A DNA stretch of 64,000 nucleotides from Gaoshiqia sediminis (GTDB lineage Bacteria > Bacteroidota > Bacteroidia > Bacteroidales > Prolixibacteraceae). The stretch covers positions 124,001-188,000 of the forward strand of contig NZ_JAPAAF010000006.1 of the NCBI RefSeq assembly GCF_025907915.1, given 5' to 3'. The position numbers were made by a program, and so were the translations under genes. Position 1 is the first letter of the stretch. Each line of letters begins with the position of its first letter. Below, one piece after another: positions 1 through 10,079 of the stretch. The notes under the pieces were generated by a model that was given only the letters and a program-made list of their open reading frames with translations, did no database searches and was not told the DNA's origin.

Positions 1-2
1 TC

Positions 3-911
3 GCAAATGTTGCGGAAATAATGCGTAACAACAGACTCGGTGTTTTAGGACATTATTATAACGGCATGCTGGATGTATATACCGACTTAACTCAACAGTC
101 TGCTGTATCTGGAACACACTTTGAATTGATTGAAATGTGTGAACTTGACAAATATCGGAAAGAGGTAAATCAGGTAGAGGTCAGATTGAAAATCGAAGAA
201 TTTGACAATGCTTTTGATGTATCAGAACAATGTGAGCAAATTGAAATTGAAAGGGCTGCAAAAACCTCTGTTGCATTGGACAAATTGGTTGAGGCACATA
301 AACTTGGTGCAATGGCTTATTATTATGAGGGAGAAGCAGGTAATGATTACGAAGATATTGTAACCTCTGTAATTGCAGGAAATACCTTGCTTACCGGGAA
401 AAATATTCCGGTAGCCGGCGAATGTGAAGTTAAGAATGCACAGGCCATGAAAATTATGGATGCCTTTGGGGCAGGAGGATCTTTCTCTGAATTCTATGCA
501 ATGGATTTCAACGATGATATTGTCATGCTTGGACATGACGGACCTGCGCATTTTAAAATAGCTGAAGGTAAAGTAGGCCTTGTTCCCTTGCCAATTTATC
601 ATGGAAAGCCTGGTAAGGGTCTTTCAATTCAAATGAAAGTAAAAAACGGACCTGTTACGTTATTGTCCGTAGTTCATGGTACCGATGGTATCTTCCTTCT
701 TGTTGCTGAAGGCGAATCTGTTGCTGGACCCACACTGCAAATCGGGAACACCAACAGCCGTTATCGCTTTTCAATTGGAGCTCGTAAATTTATGGATGAA
801 TGGTCAATGAAAGGGCCTGCACATCACTGCGCCATTGGTGTGGGACACATTTCTCATAAAATTGAAAAATTAGCTATGCTATTGAATATTCCTTCTGTAA
901 GAATCTGTTAA
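3..911 (+). CDS. L-arabinose/L-fucose isomerase family protein (C-terminal part)
   Basis: The frame is open to the left edge, so the gene starts outside the window. About 300 residues are visible, and members of this family are usually near 450-500 residues, so this is roughly the C-terminal 60%. The stretch GHDGPAHFKIAEGK followed by YHGKPGKG is characteristic of the arabinose-isomerase-like fold, and the end (GPAHHCAIGVGH) holds the histidines expected near the metal site. There is no export signal in the visible part, and the family is cytosolic, interconverting an aldose and a ketose. It sits 45 bases before a secreted rhamnosidase gene and would process arabinose or a related sugar released by the downstream enzymes. 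The exact substrate cannot be fixed; annotated members include many uncharacterised isomerase-like proteins. Confidence 0.75.
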   Translation, partial: ANVAEIMRNNRLGVLGHYYNGMLDVYTDLTQQSAVSGTHFELIEMCELDKYRKEVNQVEVRLKIEEFDNAFDVSEQCEQIEIERAAKTSVALDKLVEAHKLGAMAYYYEGEAGNDYEDIVTSVIAGNTLLTGKNIPVAGECEVKNAQAMKIMDAFGAGGSFSEFYAMDFNDDIVMLGHDGPAHFKIAEGKVGLVPLPIYHGKPGKGLSIQMKVKNGPVTLLSVVHGTDGIFLLVAEGESVAGPTLQIGNTNSRYRFSIGARKFMDEWSMKGPAHHCAIGVGHISHKIEKLAMLLNIPSVRIC

Positions 912-956
912 TCAATTTTCGGCAGGAGTATTTGGAATTGTTATTTAGAATTGAAT

Positions 957-3900
957 ATGAAACGCAGAAACTTCCTAAAACAAATCGGAGTCGGAGCAGC
1001 CGGAATTATGCTGGTTCCATCATTTGTAAAATGTAATTCACCAACTGAAGATTTGAATTTCAATTGGGGTGAGATGGAGCGGCTGTTTATGAATCCACCT
1101 GACTCAGCGGAACCCTGGGTATTTTGGCAATGGATGAACGGCAACATTACCAAAGAAGGAATAACGCTCGATTTGGAAGCCATGAAACGCATGGGGATCG
1201 GAGGTGCACTTTGTTTCAATAATGCCGTTGGAATTCCTGCCGGTCCGGTAGATTATGCAAGTAGCACCTGGTTTGAAATGACCGAATATGCTGTCGGGGA
1301 AGCAGCTCGATTGGGGATTGAGATGATGATCCACAATTCTCCCGGGTATTCAGGAACAGGAGGGCCATGGATTACTCCGGAAATGAGCATGCAGCAATTG
1401 GTCTGGACTGAAACACAGGTGAAGGGTCAACAAAGTATTAGCGTTCACTTACCGCAACCACATGCCCGCATGAACTGGTATCGCGATGCGTTTGTATTGG
1501 CCTATCCATCACTCCCGGTTGAAAATGGGTTGATGAAGGATCGCCTTTCTAAAATACTTGTCAATGGAAAGGAAATTGATAAAGCTGTTTTGTTGGATGG
1601 TAATGCCGAAAGTAAAATCAGGCTGGAACAGGATGGCAGCGATAAATCAAGTCTGCTTTTAGTCTTTAATGAGGCCTTCGAAGCCCGTTCAATTACGATT
1701 TTGAGAAAAGCCGAAATTCCGCATGACCTGTTTGACGGGCCTCGTGATCACCCGCCCCGGTTTGAGCTGGAGGTTTCTGATGATGGACGGACTTTCAGGA
1801 ATGTAGCATCTTTTAGTACACCCCAACTGCGTGAAATGGATACCCCTGCCATGCAGAATTTTGAGGCGGTTTCGGCTCAATATTATCGGGTGGTGACTTC
1901 TGATCCAACCTGGATTTCCAATATTGAACTTCATTCAGGACCTCGTTTAGCGGGTTGGCCGGGAAAAGCGAACTGGACCCATGGGAGCGATGGTGGAAAT
2001 AAACCGAATATCAGTTCGGAGTTAATCATTGATCCGGAAAAAGTTGTCGATCTGACCTCCAAGTTGGATCAGGATGGACAATTGGAGTGGGAAGCTCCGG
2101 TTAAGGGCAACTGGACCATTCTTCGTATCGGCCATACGACGACAGGCGAAGAACCGGCAGCCCATCCGGATGCAGGGAAAGGCCTGGAGATCGACAAATT
2201 CAGCAGGGAAGCTCTGGATTTTCATATAGAGCATTTCAATAGCAAATTGGTGACTTTGCTCAAACCCTACATTGGCAAGAACTTTTTGGGCTTTACAACC
2301 GACAGTTGGGAAGCCGGTAAACAAAACTGGACGATGCAATTGCCGGCAGAGTTTAAGCAACGTACGCATTACGACATCAGGCCATGGGTATTAGCCATGA
2401 CTGGTCGTATTGTTGCCGGTGTGGAACAGACGGAGCGTTTTTTCTGGGATTTAAACAAGGTTCAAGCTGATCTTCTCGCTGAAAACTATTACGGACACTG
2501 GAGTGAATGGTGTCACCGTCAGGGGTTGCAATACCATGCCGAACCTTATGGCGACGGGAATCTGGACAGTATGAAAATTGGTCAGTTTCTGGATGTACCT
2601 ATGTCTGAATTCTGGACCCGAAATATTTATGGTAGCCCGATGACTTCCAAACAAGCGGCCTCAATTGGTAATGTTTACGGAAAGCCAGTCGTTGCAGCTG
2701 AATCATTTACCGGTATGCCCGCTACCTCAAAATGGACTGATTACCCCTATTCATTGAAAGCGGAAGGTGATTGGTTTTACACATTAGGCGTGAACCGACT
2801 GGTATTTCATGTTTTTGTTCATCAACCCTATACCACCGGATTACCGGGAATGACGATGGGACCGTTCGGAACCCATTTCGACCGAAATAACACCTGGACA
2901 GAGCAGGCTTTTGGGTGGATTAATCATCTGCGTCGTTCACAGTTTCTGCTTCAACAAGGGTTAACAGTTGCAGACATCTGCTATTTTCAGGGCGACAATC
3001 CGCATTCAGGTGTGCCGGATATTTACCCGTTAATGCCGAAGGGTATTCGGGGCGATGTCGTTGGACGTGATGCTTTATTTAATCGGTTCTCCATTCAAAA
3101 CGGAAAAATTGTTTTGCCCGATGGAATGACATACAGCTTGTGCATGATGGAAAAATTGGATGCAATTCTTCCGGATACGGTTAAGCGTCTAAAAGAACTT
3201 GTCGATAAAGGAATGACTTTGGTCGTTCAAAATAAACCACAGAAATCTCCCGGAATGAATGGATCAGATGAAGATATTCAAAGCCAGGTTGATGAACTAT
3301 TCGGCGATTTGGATGGTCATTTCGTAAAACGGCGCAGCTTTGGGAAAGGAAGTGTCTATTGGAATGTTCCGTTGTCGGATGTGCTAAAGGAACTTCCGGT
3401 TGAATCTGACTTTCTGTACACTTCGCAAAATCAAGATGCCACAATTCATTATCTGCACAAAAAAATTGGTGGTGCAGAAGTTTATTTTGTCTCAAACCAT
3501 AAACGGAGAAAAGAAAAGATTCATGTTTCGTTACGCGTAAATGGTCTTCAGCCTGAAATTTGGAACAGTGAAAGCGGCGAAACATATGTTGCTCCAATGT
3601 TTGAGACAAAAAGTGGTCGATTGGAAATGCCGCTCGAATTGGATCCTGCCGGTTCTGTGTTTATTATTTTGAAGGATAAGCAGCAATCAGGAGTAATTAC
3701 TCAAATTACAAAAGATGGCACTATTCTTTTGGAAAATAAAGCTTACGCTAAACCCGACCCCGCAAAATACAAATTGGTACAAGATGATTTTTCAGTTGCA
3801 TTGTGGATAAAACCGGATACTTATGCTCATGGCGGGCGAAGCATGTTGTTTCATTCAGCCAATGGCGAAGAAATTTTTGGTGAAGGTCATGCCATCTGTG

Positions 3901-4928
3901 GCTTGGGTGCCGGACAGAATGGTGTTTTTGTTTACGAACAAGCAAGCAATCGCGCCAATCAGATTCTGACTTTCGACGAGCCTCTTGAAGGCTGGACACA
4001 CTTGGTTCTGAACTACCGGAACGGAACCCCCGAATTGTATGTAAACGGTGAAAAAGCAGCTATTGGAAAGAAATCACCATTTCATATTCATCCGGGCTTG
4101 GAGGCTCCTGCTGAGGAGAGCCAATTCATAAGTTATTTCGAGGGTAACTATACAAAACCACAGTTGGAGGCATCGGTATTGTCGGAAAGTGACATTAAAA
4201 TGCAATACCGGAAAGGTTTGCCGGATTTAGATTTATTATCTCCGGTTTGGCTGAATAATCCCGGTAGCGGACAACTCAACGCTGCCTTTCTGGAGAACGG
4301 AAACTATGAACTTTACCAGCAATCCGGAGAAAAAGTAATGTTACCGATTAAAAACTGCCTGGAAGTGGATTTAACAAACTCGTGGCAAGTGTCTTTCCCG
4401 GAAGACACAGGGGCTCCATCTCAAATAAAACTGGACAGCCTGAAATCATTGATTAAACATGAAGACTTTGGTGTCCGGCATTTTTCAGGAACCTGTACAT
4501 ATCAGAAAAAACTGATGCTGGATAGTGTGCTGTTTTCGGAAGGTCGCAGATTTTTTCTTGATTTGGGGCGGGTTGAAGTTATTGCCCGTGTATTTCTTAA
4601 TGGCAGGGAAGTCAGCCTTCTTTGGAAAGAGCCATTTGTTGCAGATATAACAGATTTTGTAAATGAAGGGGAAAATGAACTGCAGGTTGAAATAACTAAT
4701 CTGTGGGCTAATCGCTTGATTGGAGACGAACACTTACCCGTAGAAAATGAATACAGCAAAGACCGTTTCATTTTTAAGCTACCAGATTGGTATGTTAACA
4801 ACCAGCCCAAACCAGGCAAGCGGATAACATTCAGTGTTTGGCACAATCTTGAAAAAGAAGACCCGTTATTGGAGTCCGGTTTGCTAGGGCCTGTGAAATT
4901 AATTTGTGCTGAAGAAAAATCAATTTAA
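957..4928 (+). CDS. GH106 family alpha-L-rhamnosidase, secreted, with a LamG-like domain
   Basis: A large exported glycoside hydrolase predicted to remove terminal alpha-L-rhamnose from pectin-type or glycoprotein glycans. The ATG at 957 gives MKRRNFLKQIGVGAAG, a twin-arginine-like or lipoprotein leader ending at LVPSFVKC; the in-frame TTG at 951 is less likely. The N-terminal WQWMNGNITKEGI...DLEAMKRMGIGG stretch (about residues 55-85) is the GH106 signature. The catalytic barrel continues to about residue 700. Residues of roughly 925-1090 (ALWIKPDTY, LYVNGEKAAIG) look like a LamG/concanavalin-like sandwich. A galactose-binding-like beta domain (LDLGRVEVIARVFLNG) closes the protein. At 1,323 residues it is longer than simpler family members. 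The next gene begins 4 bases after this stop if its ATG at 4933 is used, so translation is probably coupled. Confidence 0.87.
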   Translation: MKRRNFLKQIGVGAAGIMLVPSFVKCNSPTEDLNFNWGEMERLFMNPPDSAEPWVFWQWMNGNITKEGITLDLEAMKRMGIGGALCFNNAVGIPAGPVDYASSTWFEMTEYAVGEAARLGIEMMIHNSPGYSGTGGPWITPEMSMQQLVWTETQVKGQQSISVHLPQPHARMNWYRDAFVLAYPSLPVENGLMKDRLSKILVNGKEIDKAVLLDGNAESKIRLEQDGSDKSSLLLVFNEAFEARSITILRKAEIPHDLFDGPRDHPPRFELEVSDDGRTFRNVASFSTPQLREMDTPAMQNFEAVSAQYYRVVTSDPTWISNIELHSGPRLAGWPGKANWTHGSDGGNKPNISSELIIDPEKVVDLTSKLDQDGQLEWEAPVKGNWTILRIGHTTTGEEPAAHPDAGKGLEIDKFSREALDFHIEHFNSKLVTLLKPYIGKNFLGFTTDSWEAGKQNWTMQLPAEFKQRTHYDIRPWVLAMTGRIVAGVEQTERFFWDLNKVQADLLAENYYGHWSEWCHRQGLQYHAEPYGDGNLDSMKIGQFLDVPMSEFWTRNIYGSPMTSKQAASIGNVYGKPVVAAESFTGMPATSKWTDYPYSLKAEGDWFYTLGVNRLVFHVFVHQPYTTGLPGMTMGPFGTHFDRNNTWTEQAFGWINHLRRSQFLLQQGLTVADICYFQGDNPHSGVPDIYPLMPKGIRGDVVGRDALFNRFSIQNGKIVLPDGMTYSLCMMEKLDAILPDTVKRLKELVDKGMTLVVQNKPQKSPGMNGSDEDIQSQVDELFGDLDGHFVKRRSFGKGSVYWNVPLSDVLKELPVESDFLYTSQNQDATIHYLHKKIGGAEVYFVSNHKRRKEKIHVSLRVNGLQPEIWNSESGETYVAPMFETKSGRLEMPLELDPAGSVFIILKDKQQSGVITQITKDGTILLENKAYAKPDPAKYKLVQDDFSVALWIKPDTYAHGGRSMLFHSANGEEIFGEGHAICGLGAGQNGVFVYEQASNRANQILTFDEPLEGWTHLVLNYRNGTPELYVNGEKAAIGKKSPFHIHPGLEAPAEESQFISYFEGNYTKPQLEASVLSESDIKMQYRKGLPDLDLLSPVWLNNPGSGQLNAAFLENGNYELYQQSGEKVMLPIKNCLEVDLTNSWQVSFPEDTGAPSQIKLDSLKSLIKHEDFGVRHFSGTCTYQKKLMLDSVLFSEGRRFFLDLGRVEVIARVFLNGREVSLLWKEPFVADITDFVNEGENELQVEITNLWANRLIGDEHLPVENEYSKDRFIFKLPDWYVNNQPKPGKRITFSVWHNLEKEDPLLESGLLGPVKLICAEEKSI

Positions 4929-4932
4929 ACTG

Positions 4933-6603
4933 ATGAGAACTACAAAAATAACTATACCGCTCTTGTGTCTGGCTTGGTTAACATCTTGTCAGGCGGACAA
5001 GTCAAAGGAGTTAAAAACAAAATCACAGGAATTAGAGGTGAAGTCTGTATCTAAAGTATATGTTTCAGACAATGGCGACGGAACTTATACCAACCCAATT
5101 TTACAGGCTGATTACTCCGATCCGGATGTAATTCGCGTGGGCGATGACTTTTACATGACAGCATCAAGTTTTAACAGCTCACCTGGCCTGCCAATACTCC
5201 ATTCCAAAGATTTGGTGAACTGGCAGATCGTGAATTATGCGTTGCCGGTTCTTCCTGAGGAAGTTTACGACAGTCCTCAATATAGTAAAGGGGTTTGGGC
5301 TCCATGTATTCGGTATTACAATAATGAATTTTATATATTCTGGGGCGATCCCGATTTTGGTATTTATCGTGTAAAAACCAACGATCCTTTCGAAGAATGG
5401 GAAAAGCCTGTTTTAGTGAAAGCAGGTAAAGGAATGATTGATCCAAGCCCACTTTGGGACGACGACGGTAATGCTTATCTGGTAACAGCCTGGGCGGGAT
5501 CGCGTGCAGGGGTTAACAGCATTCTAACCGTTTGGCGTATGTCGCCCGATGCAACTGAATTACTGGACAACGGGCGGAATATTTATTCGGGACACGATTA
5601 CAACCATACCATTGAAGGTCCGAAGATATACAAGAAAGACGCTTGTTACTACATTATGGCTCCTGCTGGCGGTGTCGAAAACGGATGGCAGCTGGCGCTT
5701 CGTTCGCAAAGCATTTACGGTCCATACGAAGAAAAAATTGTAATGGCTCAAGGTTCAACCGACATAAACGGGCCGCATCAGGGAGCTTATATTGAAACGC
5801 AATCGGGTGAGCCTTGGTTTGTTCATTTCCAGGATCGGGGAGTTTACGGCCGCATTCTTCACCTAAACCCTGTAAATTGGTTTGATGGCTGGCCGGTGAT
5901 GGGCGAGGATCAGGACCGTGACGGGTGCGGCGACCCTGTTCGAACCCATCAAAAACCGGATGTTGGTCGCGAATGGCCGATAGCCAGCCCGGCTGAATCA
6001 GATGAATTTGACGGAGAAAAACCGGGTTTGCAATGGAGCTGGAATGCCAACGAAAAAGTTAACTGGAGCGTGTCTATGCCGCAGAAAGGTTTTTTGCGTT
6101 TGCTGGCAGTACCAAAACCAACTGGTGAAGCTTCGTTATGGAACGTTCCCAATATTTTGACTCAGCACTTACCTGCCGAGAATTTCACCGCGACAACCAA
6201 GGTCAGTCTGAATATTGAATGGGATATTTGGCAAAGTAAACAAGCAGGGTTAATGATGCTTGGCAACAACTATTCCTATTTGGCAATCCGAAAAGATGCT
6301 GACAGTTTTTACGTGGAACAGATTCAAAATGAGGGAGCAAACTTAGGAGGGTTCGAAAAGAGCATTGCGAAACGACGAATTGGCTCGAATACTGTTTTCT
6401 TGCGGGTGAAAGTTGAAGGTCCCGATGGACTTTGCCATTTTTCATTCAGCGAAGATGGTGAAAACTTCAGACCGATTGGTGAGGATTTCTATGCCACAAG
6501 GGTTTTGTGGAGCAGCGCCAAGTTGGGGATTTTCAGCACTTCTGAACCCGGCTTTCGAATTGGCGGATGTGCCGATTTTGATTGGTTTCGAATAACTAAA
6601 TAA
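4933..6603 (+). CDS. GH43 family arabinofuranosidase/beta-xylosidase lipoprotein
   Basis: Predicted five-bladed propeller glycosidase acting on arabinose- or xylose-containing side chains. Starting at ATG 4933 gives a lipoprotein leader with lipobox LTSC (Cys19); an in-frame upstream ATG at 4906 would overlap the previous gene and add nine polar residues. The family acids are visible: the Asp of DYSDPDVIRVG (about residue 63), the Asp of MIDPSPLWDDDGNAYL, and the Glu of IEGPKIYKKD. After the propeller a C-terminal beta-sandwich begins near SDEFDGEKPGLQWSWN, as in GH43 enzymes with a DUF1349/C2-type domain that helps shape the active site. It lies between the rhamnosidase and GH127 genes, which favours an arabinan or RG-I/RG-II side-chain role. 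Arabinosidase or xylosidase activity cannot be separated from sequence alone. Confidence 0.85.
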   Translation: MRTTKITIPLLCLAWLTSCQADKSKELKTKSQELEVKSVSKVYVSDNGDGTYTNPILQADYSDPDVIRVGDDFYMTASSFNSSPGLPILHSKDLVNWQIVNYALPVLPEEVYDSPQYSKGVWAPCIRYYNNEFYIFWGDPDFGIYRVKTNDPFEEWEKPVLVKAGKGMIDPSPLWDDDGNAYLVTAWAGSRAGVNSILTVWRMSPDATELLDNGRNIYSGHDYNHTIEGPKIYKKDACYYIMAPAGGVENGWQLALRSQSIYGPYEEKIVMAQGSTDINGPHQGAYIETQSGEPWFVHFQDRGVYGRILHLNPVNWFDGWPVMGEDQDRDGCGDPVRTHQKPDVGREWPIASPAESDEFDGEKPGLQWSWNANEKVNWSVSMPQKGFLRLLAVPKPTGEASLWNVPNILTQHLPAENFTATTKVSLNIEWDIWQSKQAGLMMLGNNYSYLAIRKDADSFYVEQIQNEGANLGGFEKSIAKRRIGSNTVFLRVKVEGPDGLCHFSFSEDGENFRPIGEDFYATRVLWSSAKLGIFSTSEPGFRIGGCADFDWFRITK

Positions 6604-6667
6604 TTAGAAAAATGAACAAGTCATGGCTTCTCTTTAAGTGAAACCCTGACTCAAAAAAAGCAAAATA

Positions 6668-8629
6668 ATGAAACAACTTATGAAGCTATTAGTCATCTTA
6701 ATGATTTGCTCCCTCCCTTTTGGAGAGGGTTGGGGTGGGGTTGCCTTTGCTCAATCACATTACCCCGGGCAACACGAGGATAAACTTACGATTAAAGAAT
6801 CAGCACCGATAAAAGCTTATGCTTTCGAGATGAGCGATATTATACTTTTACCCTCCCGGTTCACCGAAAACATGGAGCGCGAAAGTCACTGGATCATGTC
6901 ATTGGGTGTTGATCGTCTGTTACACAGTTTCCGAACCAATGCGGGTGTTTATGCCGGTTTGGAGGGAGGCTATGATTCAGTGGAAAAACTCGGAGGTTGG
7001 GAGTCGCTCGACTGCGAACTGCGCGGACATACTACAGGGCATATTCTCTCTGGGTTGGCCATGTTGTATGCAACTACCGGCGAAGAACAATATAAACTGA
7101 AAGCCGATAGCCTGGTTGCCGGATTAGCAGAAGTGCAGCAAGCCTTGGGTGAAGAAGGATACTTGAGTGCTTTCCCCGAAAACCTGATTAACCGCAATAT
7201 TGCAGGCAAACGTGTTTGGGCGCCTTGGTATACCCTGCATAAGATTTATTCAGGATTAATTGACCAGTACCTGTATTGCGACAATCAGCAAGCGCTTGAT
7301 GTGGTGAAAAAAATGGCAGATTGGGCTTACAATAAACTTTCAAAAGTAAGTCCAGAGGAGCGCAAAATAATGATCCGCAATGAATTTGGAGGGATGAATG
7401 ATGCATTCTATTCGCTCTACCAGATTACAGGAAACGAAAACTACAAATGGTTGGCCGAGTTTTTCTATCATGAAGATGTTTTGGATCCGCTACAAGCAGG
7501 AGAAGACAATTTAGAAAAGATGCACGCGAATACGTTTATTCCTAAGCTGATCGGCTTGACACGGGCTTACGAAATTGGTGAGGGCAAGCAAAATAAGGAG
7601 GTAGCTCAGTTTTTCTGGAATACAGTCGTGGATCATCATTCGTTTTGTACAGGAAGCAATAGCGATAAAGAGAAGTTTTTCAAACCCGATCATCAGTCAC
7701 ACCACCTGACAGGATACACCGGCGAGTCTTGCAATGTGTACAACATGCTAAAGTTGACCCGTCATTTATTCTGCCTGAGCACCAATGTTAAAGAGGCAGA
7801 TTACTACGAAAGAGCTTTGTACAATCATATATTGGGGCAACAAGATCCACAAAGCGGGATGGTTGCGTATTTTCTTCCGATGTTACCGGGAGCACACAAG
7901 GTCTATAGCACACCCGACAGTTCGTTTTGGTGTTGCGTGGGTACTGGTTTCGAGAGCCATGCAAAATATGGAGAGGCTATCTATTATCATAATGGCAATG
8001 AGCTATTTGTCAACTTGTTTGTTCCGTCTGAATTAAACTGGGAGGAACAGAATATTCAAATAACTCAGGAAACACAATTTCCACAAAATGGAAAAAGCGG
8101 CTTGACTATTTCAACGAGCGAATCTAAAAAAATGAAATTGAAGTTGCGCTACCCCTCATGGGCAACTGCCGGAGCGGTGGTAAAAGTAAATGGGAAAAAG
8201 ATTCAGGTGAAAGAAAAGCCGGGTAGTTATATTACGCTTGACCGCACCTGGGAAAACGGCGATCACGTAGAATTTGACTATCCGATGGAACTGAAGGTGA
8301 ACCCGTCCGACAATCCGGAGGTGGTATCAATTTCGTATGGACCAATTGTTTTGGCTGCCGAAATGGGAACTGAAGGTATGAAACCATCGGCTCCTATCTC
8401 GAATCCTGAAATGCACAACGACTATTATACCTACGATTTTCGCGTACCTGCTGGCCTGACAAACGATTTGGCAATAAAGGGCAAGTCTGTTGAGCAGTGG
8501 TTGAAGCCTGTTGACGGAAAGCCGTTGACTTTTATCACGGATGAATCGATTACCGGAAAGAATTACACGTTCGTTCCGTTGTACAATTTGCATCGTGAGC
8601 GGTATGTGGTATACTGGAATCTGAAATAG
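6668..8629 (+). CDS. GH127/GH146 (DUF1680) beta-L-arabinofuranosidase
   Basis: Predicted exported beta-L-arabinofuranosidase with the zinc-thiolate site of its family. Glu353 and Cys355 (GESCNVYN) and the Cys422-Cys423 pair (FWCCVGTGFESH) match the Zn ligands and cysteine nucleophile known from HypBA1. Other family blocks are ELRGHTTGHILSGL (about 117-130) and GGMNDAFYSLYQITG (241-255). The alpha/alpha barrel is followed by beta-sandwich segments. The leader is odd: between the hydrophobic core and AFAQS it carries SLPFGEGWGGV, encoded by a G/C-skewed inverted repeat at 6709-6744. The product still looks exportable. The gene is 64 bases after GH43 in the same direction. Arabinose released here would feed the isomerase at the left edge. 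Confidence 0.88.
   Translation: MKQLMKLLVILMICSLPFGEGWGGVAFAQSHYPGQHEDKLTIKESAPIKAYAFEMSDIILLPSRFTENMERESHWIMSLGVDRLLHSFRTNAGVYAGLEGGYDSVEKLGGWESLDCELRGHTTGHILSGLAMLYATTGEEQYKLKADSLVAGLAEVQQALGEEGYLSAFPENLINRNIAGKRVWAPWYTLHKIYSGLIDQYLYCDNQQALDVVKKMADWAYNKLSKVSPEERKIMIRNEFGGMNDAFYSLYQITGNENYKWLAEFFYHEDVLDPLQAGEDNLEKMHANTFIPKLIGLTRAYEIGEGKQNKEVAQFFWNTVVDHHSFCTGSNSDKEKFFKPDHQSHHLTGYTGESCNVYNMLKLTRHLFCLSTNVKEADYYERALYNHILGQQDPQSGMVAYFLPMLPGAHKVYSTPDSSFWCCVGTGFESHAKYGEAIYYHNGNELFVNLFVPSELNWEEQNIQITQETQFPQNGKSGLTISTSESKKMKLKLRYPSWATAGAVVKVNGKKIQVKEKPGSYITLDRTWENGDHVEFDYPMELKVNPSDNPEVVSISYGPIVLAAEMGTEGMKPSAPISNPEMHNDYYTYDFRVPAGLTNDLAIKGKSVEQWLKPVDGKPLTFITDESITGKNYTFVPLYNLHRERYVVYWNLK
6709..6744 (+). 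repeat. Short G/C-skewed inverted repeat inside the GH127 signal peptide
   Basis: The bases run from a CCCTCCC arm through a TTTTGG spacer to GAGAGGG, followed by TTGGGGTGGGG. This purine/pyrimidine skew is unlike the flanking AT-rich leader codons. It is translated in frame as SLPFGEGWGGV. Similar short interspersed elements occur in Bacteroidota genomes, so this may be an element that inserted in frame. No second copy was noticed in this window. Confidence 0.5.
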
Positions 8630-8684
8630 GAGTTCTTTTCACGGGATGAATTCAAGTCACCCGTGAATAAAAAATACAAACAAA

Positions 8685-10079
8685 ATGAGACACATAATTT
8701 GGATCCTTTTTATTGCAATTTCTTCGATGCTTCATGCTCAGGAATTAGTTATTTACGATGTCCCGGGAGGACTAAAATATTCGGCCCACAATGATGATTT
8801 TACTGTTCAGGTTCGGCAGGCGGGTGGCGATTGGCAGGATCTGTTTGAATACAATGTTCAGGTCGATTTGGATAATGTCCAGAATGCCTCAATGGTATCT
8901 TTCGATTTCTCCGGGAAGGTGGAAATACAGGTTCGAAAAAACAACGGGACGGTAAATTCAGTGCAAATCCGCCCGCTTTCGCTGGGCATTGTTCCGGCGG
9001 TTAACGGACAGGTCATTTCATTCAGTCTTAGCGAGTCCAATAAACTTTCGCTTGAGGTGAATGGCGATAAGTTGCACAACCTGCACCTGTTTGCCAATCC
9101 AATCCTGAAAGATAAGCCGAATCCCGATGATCCGAATGTGATTTACTTTGGACCCGGAATTCACCAACCCAAAGACTTGCCCGGCGATGTTTTCCATATC
9201 CCTTCAGGAAAAACGGTTTATATCGATGGTGGCGCAGTCATTAAAGCCAAGCTTCTGGTCGATCATGCCCATGATGTGAAAATCATCGGTCATGGTATTA
9301 TCTGGCAACCTGAACGCGGGGTAGAAATCCGTCATTCAAAAAATGTGACAGTAGATGGGCCAATTTTTGTCAATCCCAGTCATTATACCATTTATGGCGG
9401 TCAAACCATAGGATTGACGGTTCGCAATATCAAATCGTTTAGTTGCAAAGGCTGGAGCGATGGTATCGATTTAATGTCCTGCTCCGATGTGGTTATTGAC
9501 GACGTGTTTATGCGAAATTCTGACGACTGTATCGCTATTTACGGTCACCGCTGGGATTTTTACGGAAGTGCCCGGAACTATGAAATTAAAAATTCAACAC
9601 TTTGGGCCGACATTGCCCATCCAACCAATATTGGTTTGCATGGATACGCCGAAGCCGGTGGCGATACTATCGAAAATATTACCTTCAGCAATATCGATAT
9701 TTTGGAACACGATGAAGACGATCGTAACTACCAAGGCTGTATGGCGATCACTTGCAGCGACAACAACCTGGTTCGAAATATCACCTACGAAAACATTCGC
9801 ATTGAAGATTTACAGGAAGGACAGTTATTCAATTTCCGGGTCGTTTACAACGAAAAATACAGCGGGGCTCCCGGACGCGGAATTGAAAATGTGCTACTGA
9901 AGAATATTAAATACAACGGAAACTTCGCCAATAAATCAGAGATAAAGGGTTTTGAAGATGAACGAGCTGTGAAAAAGATTCTGATTGATGGACTAACGAT
10001 TAATGGGAATTCGGTTAAAAAGATAGCTGATGCGAATATACAGGTTGGCGGTTTTATTAATGAATTAAAAGTGAAATGA
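8685..10079 (+). CDS. GH28-like right-handed beta-helix pectin hydrolase
   Basis: Exported protein (leader MRHIIWILFIAISSMLHAQ) with a beta-helix of the pectinase fold. An N-terminal beta domain (residues about 20-150) precedes helix coils. The motif string WSDGIDLMSCSD, NSDDCIAIYGHRW and GLHGYAEAGG parallels the Asp-rich active site of GH28 polygalacturonases: paired aspartates in SDDC and a His/Gly loop. Family members cleave alpha-1,4-galacturonic acid linkages or rhamnogalacturonan by inversion, but many Bacteroidota relatives are exo-acting or have other specificities, so the substrate is uncertain. The stop overlaps the next gene's start by 4 bases (ATGA), so the pair is translationally coupled. 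Confidence 0.72.
   Translation: MRHIIWILFIAISSMLHAQELVIYDVPGGLKYSAHNDDFTVQVRQAGGDWQDLFEYNVQVDLDNVQNASMVSFDFSGKVEIQVRKNNGTVNSVQIRPLSLGIVPAVNGQVISFSLSESNKLSLEVNGDKLHNLHLFANPILKDKPNPDDPNVIYFGPGIHQPKDLPGDVFHIPSGKTVYIDGGAVIKAKLLVDHAHDVKIIGHGIIWQPERGVEIRHSKNVTVDGPIFVNPSHYTIYGGQTIGLTVRNIKSFSCKGWSDGIDLMSCSDVVIDDVFMRNSDDCIAIYGHRWDFYGSARNYEIKNSTLWADIAHPTNIGLHGYAEAGGDTIENITFSNIDILEHDEDDRNYQGCMAITCSDNNLVRNITYENIRIEDLQEGQLFNFRVVYNEKYSGAPGRGIENVLLKNIKYNGNFANKSEIKGFEDERAVKKILIDGLTINGNSVKKIADANIQVGGFINELKVK

Noticed and set aside
6612-6641. Ten-codon frame MNKSWLLFK before the GH127 gene
   Set aside because: Looks like the start of a signal peptide but stops at once; too short to support as a gene.
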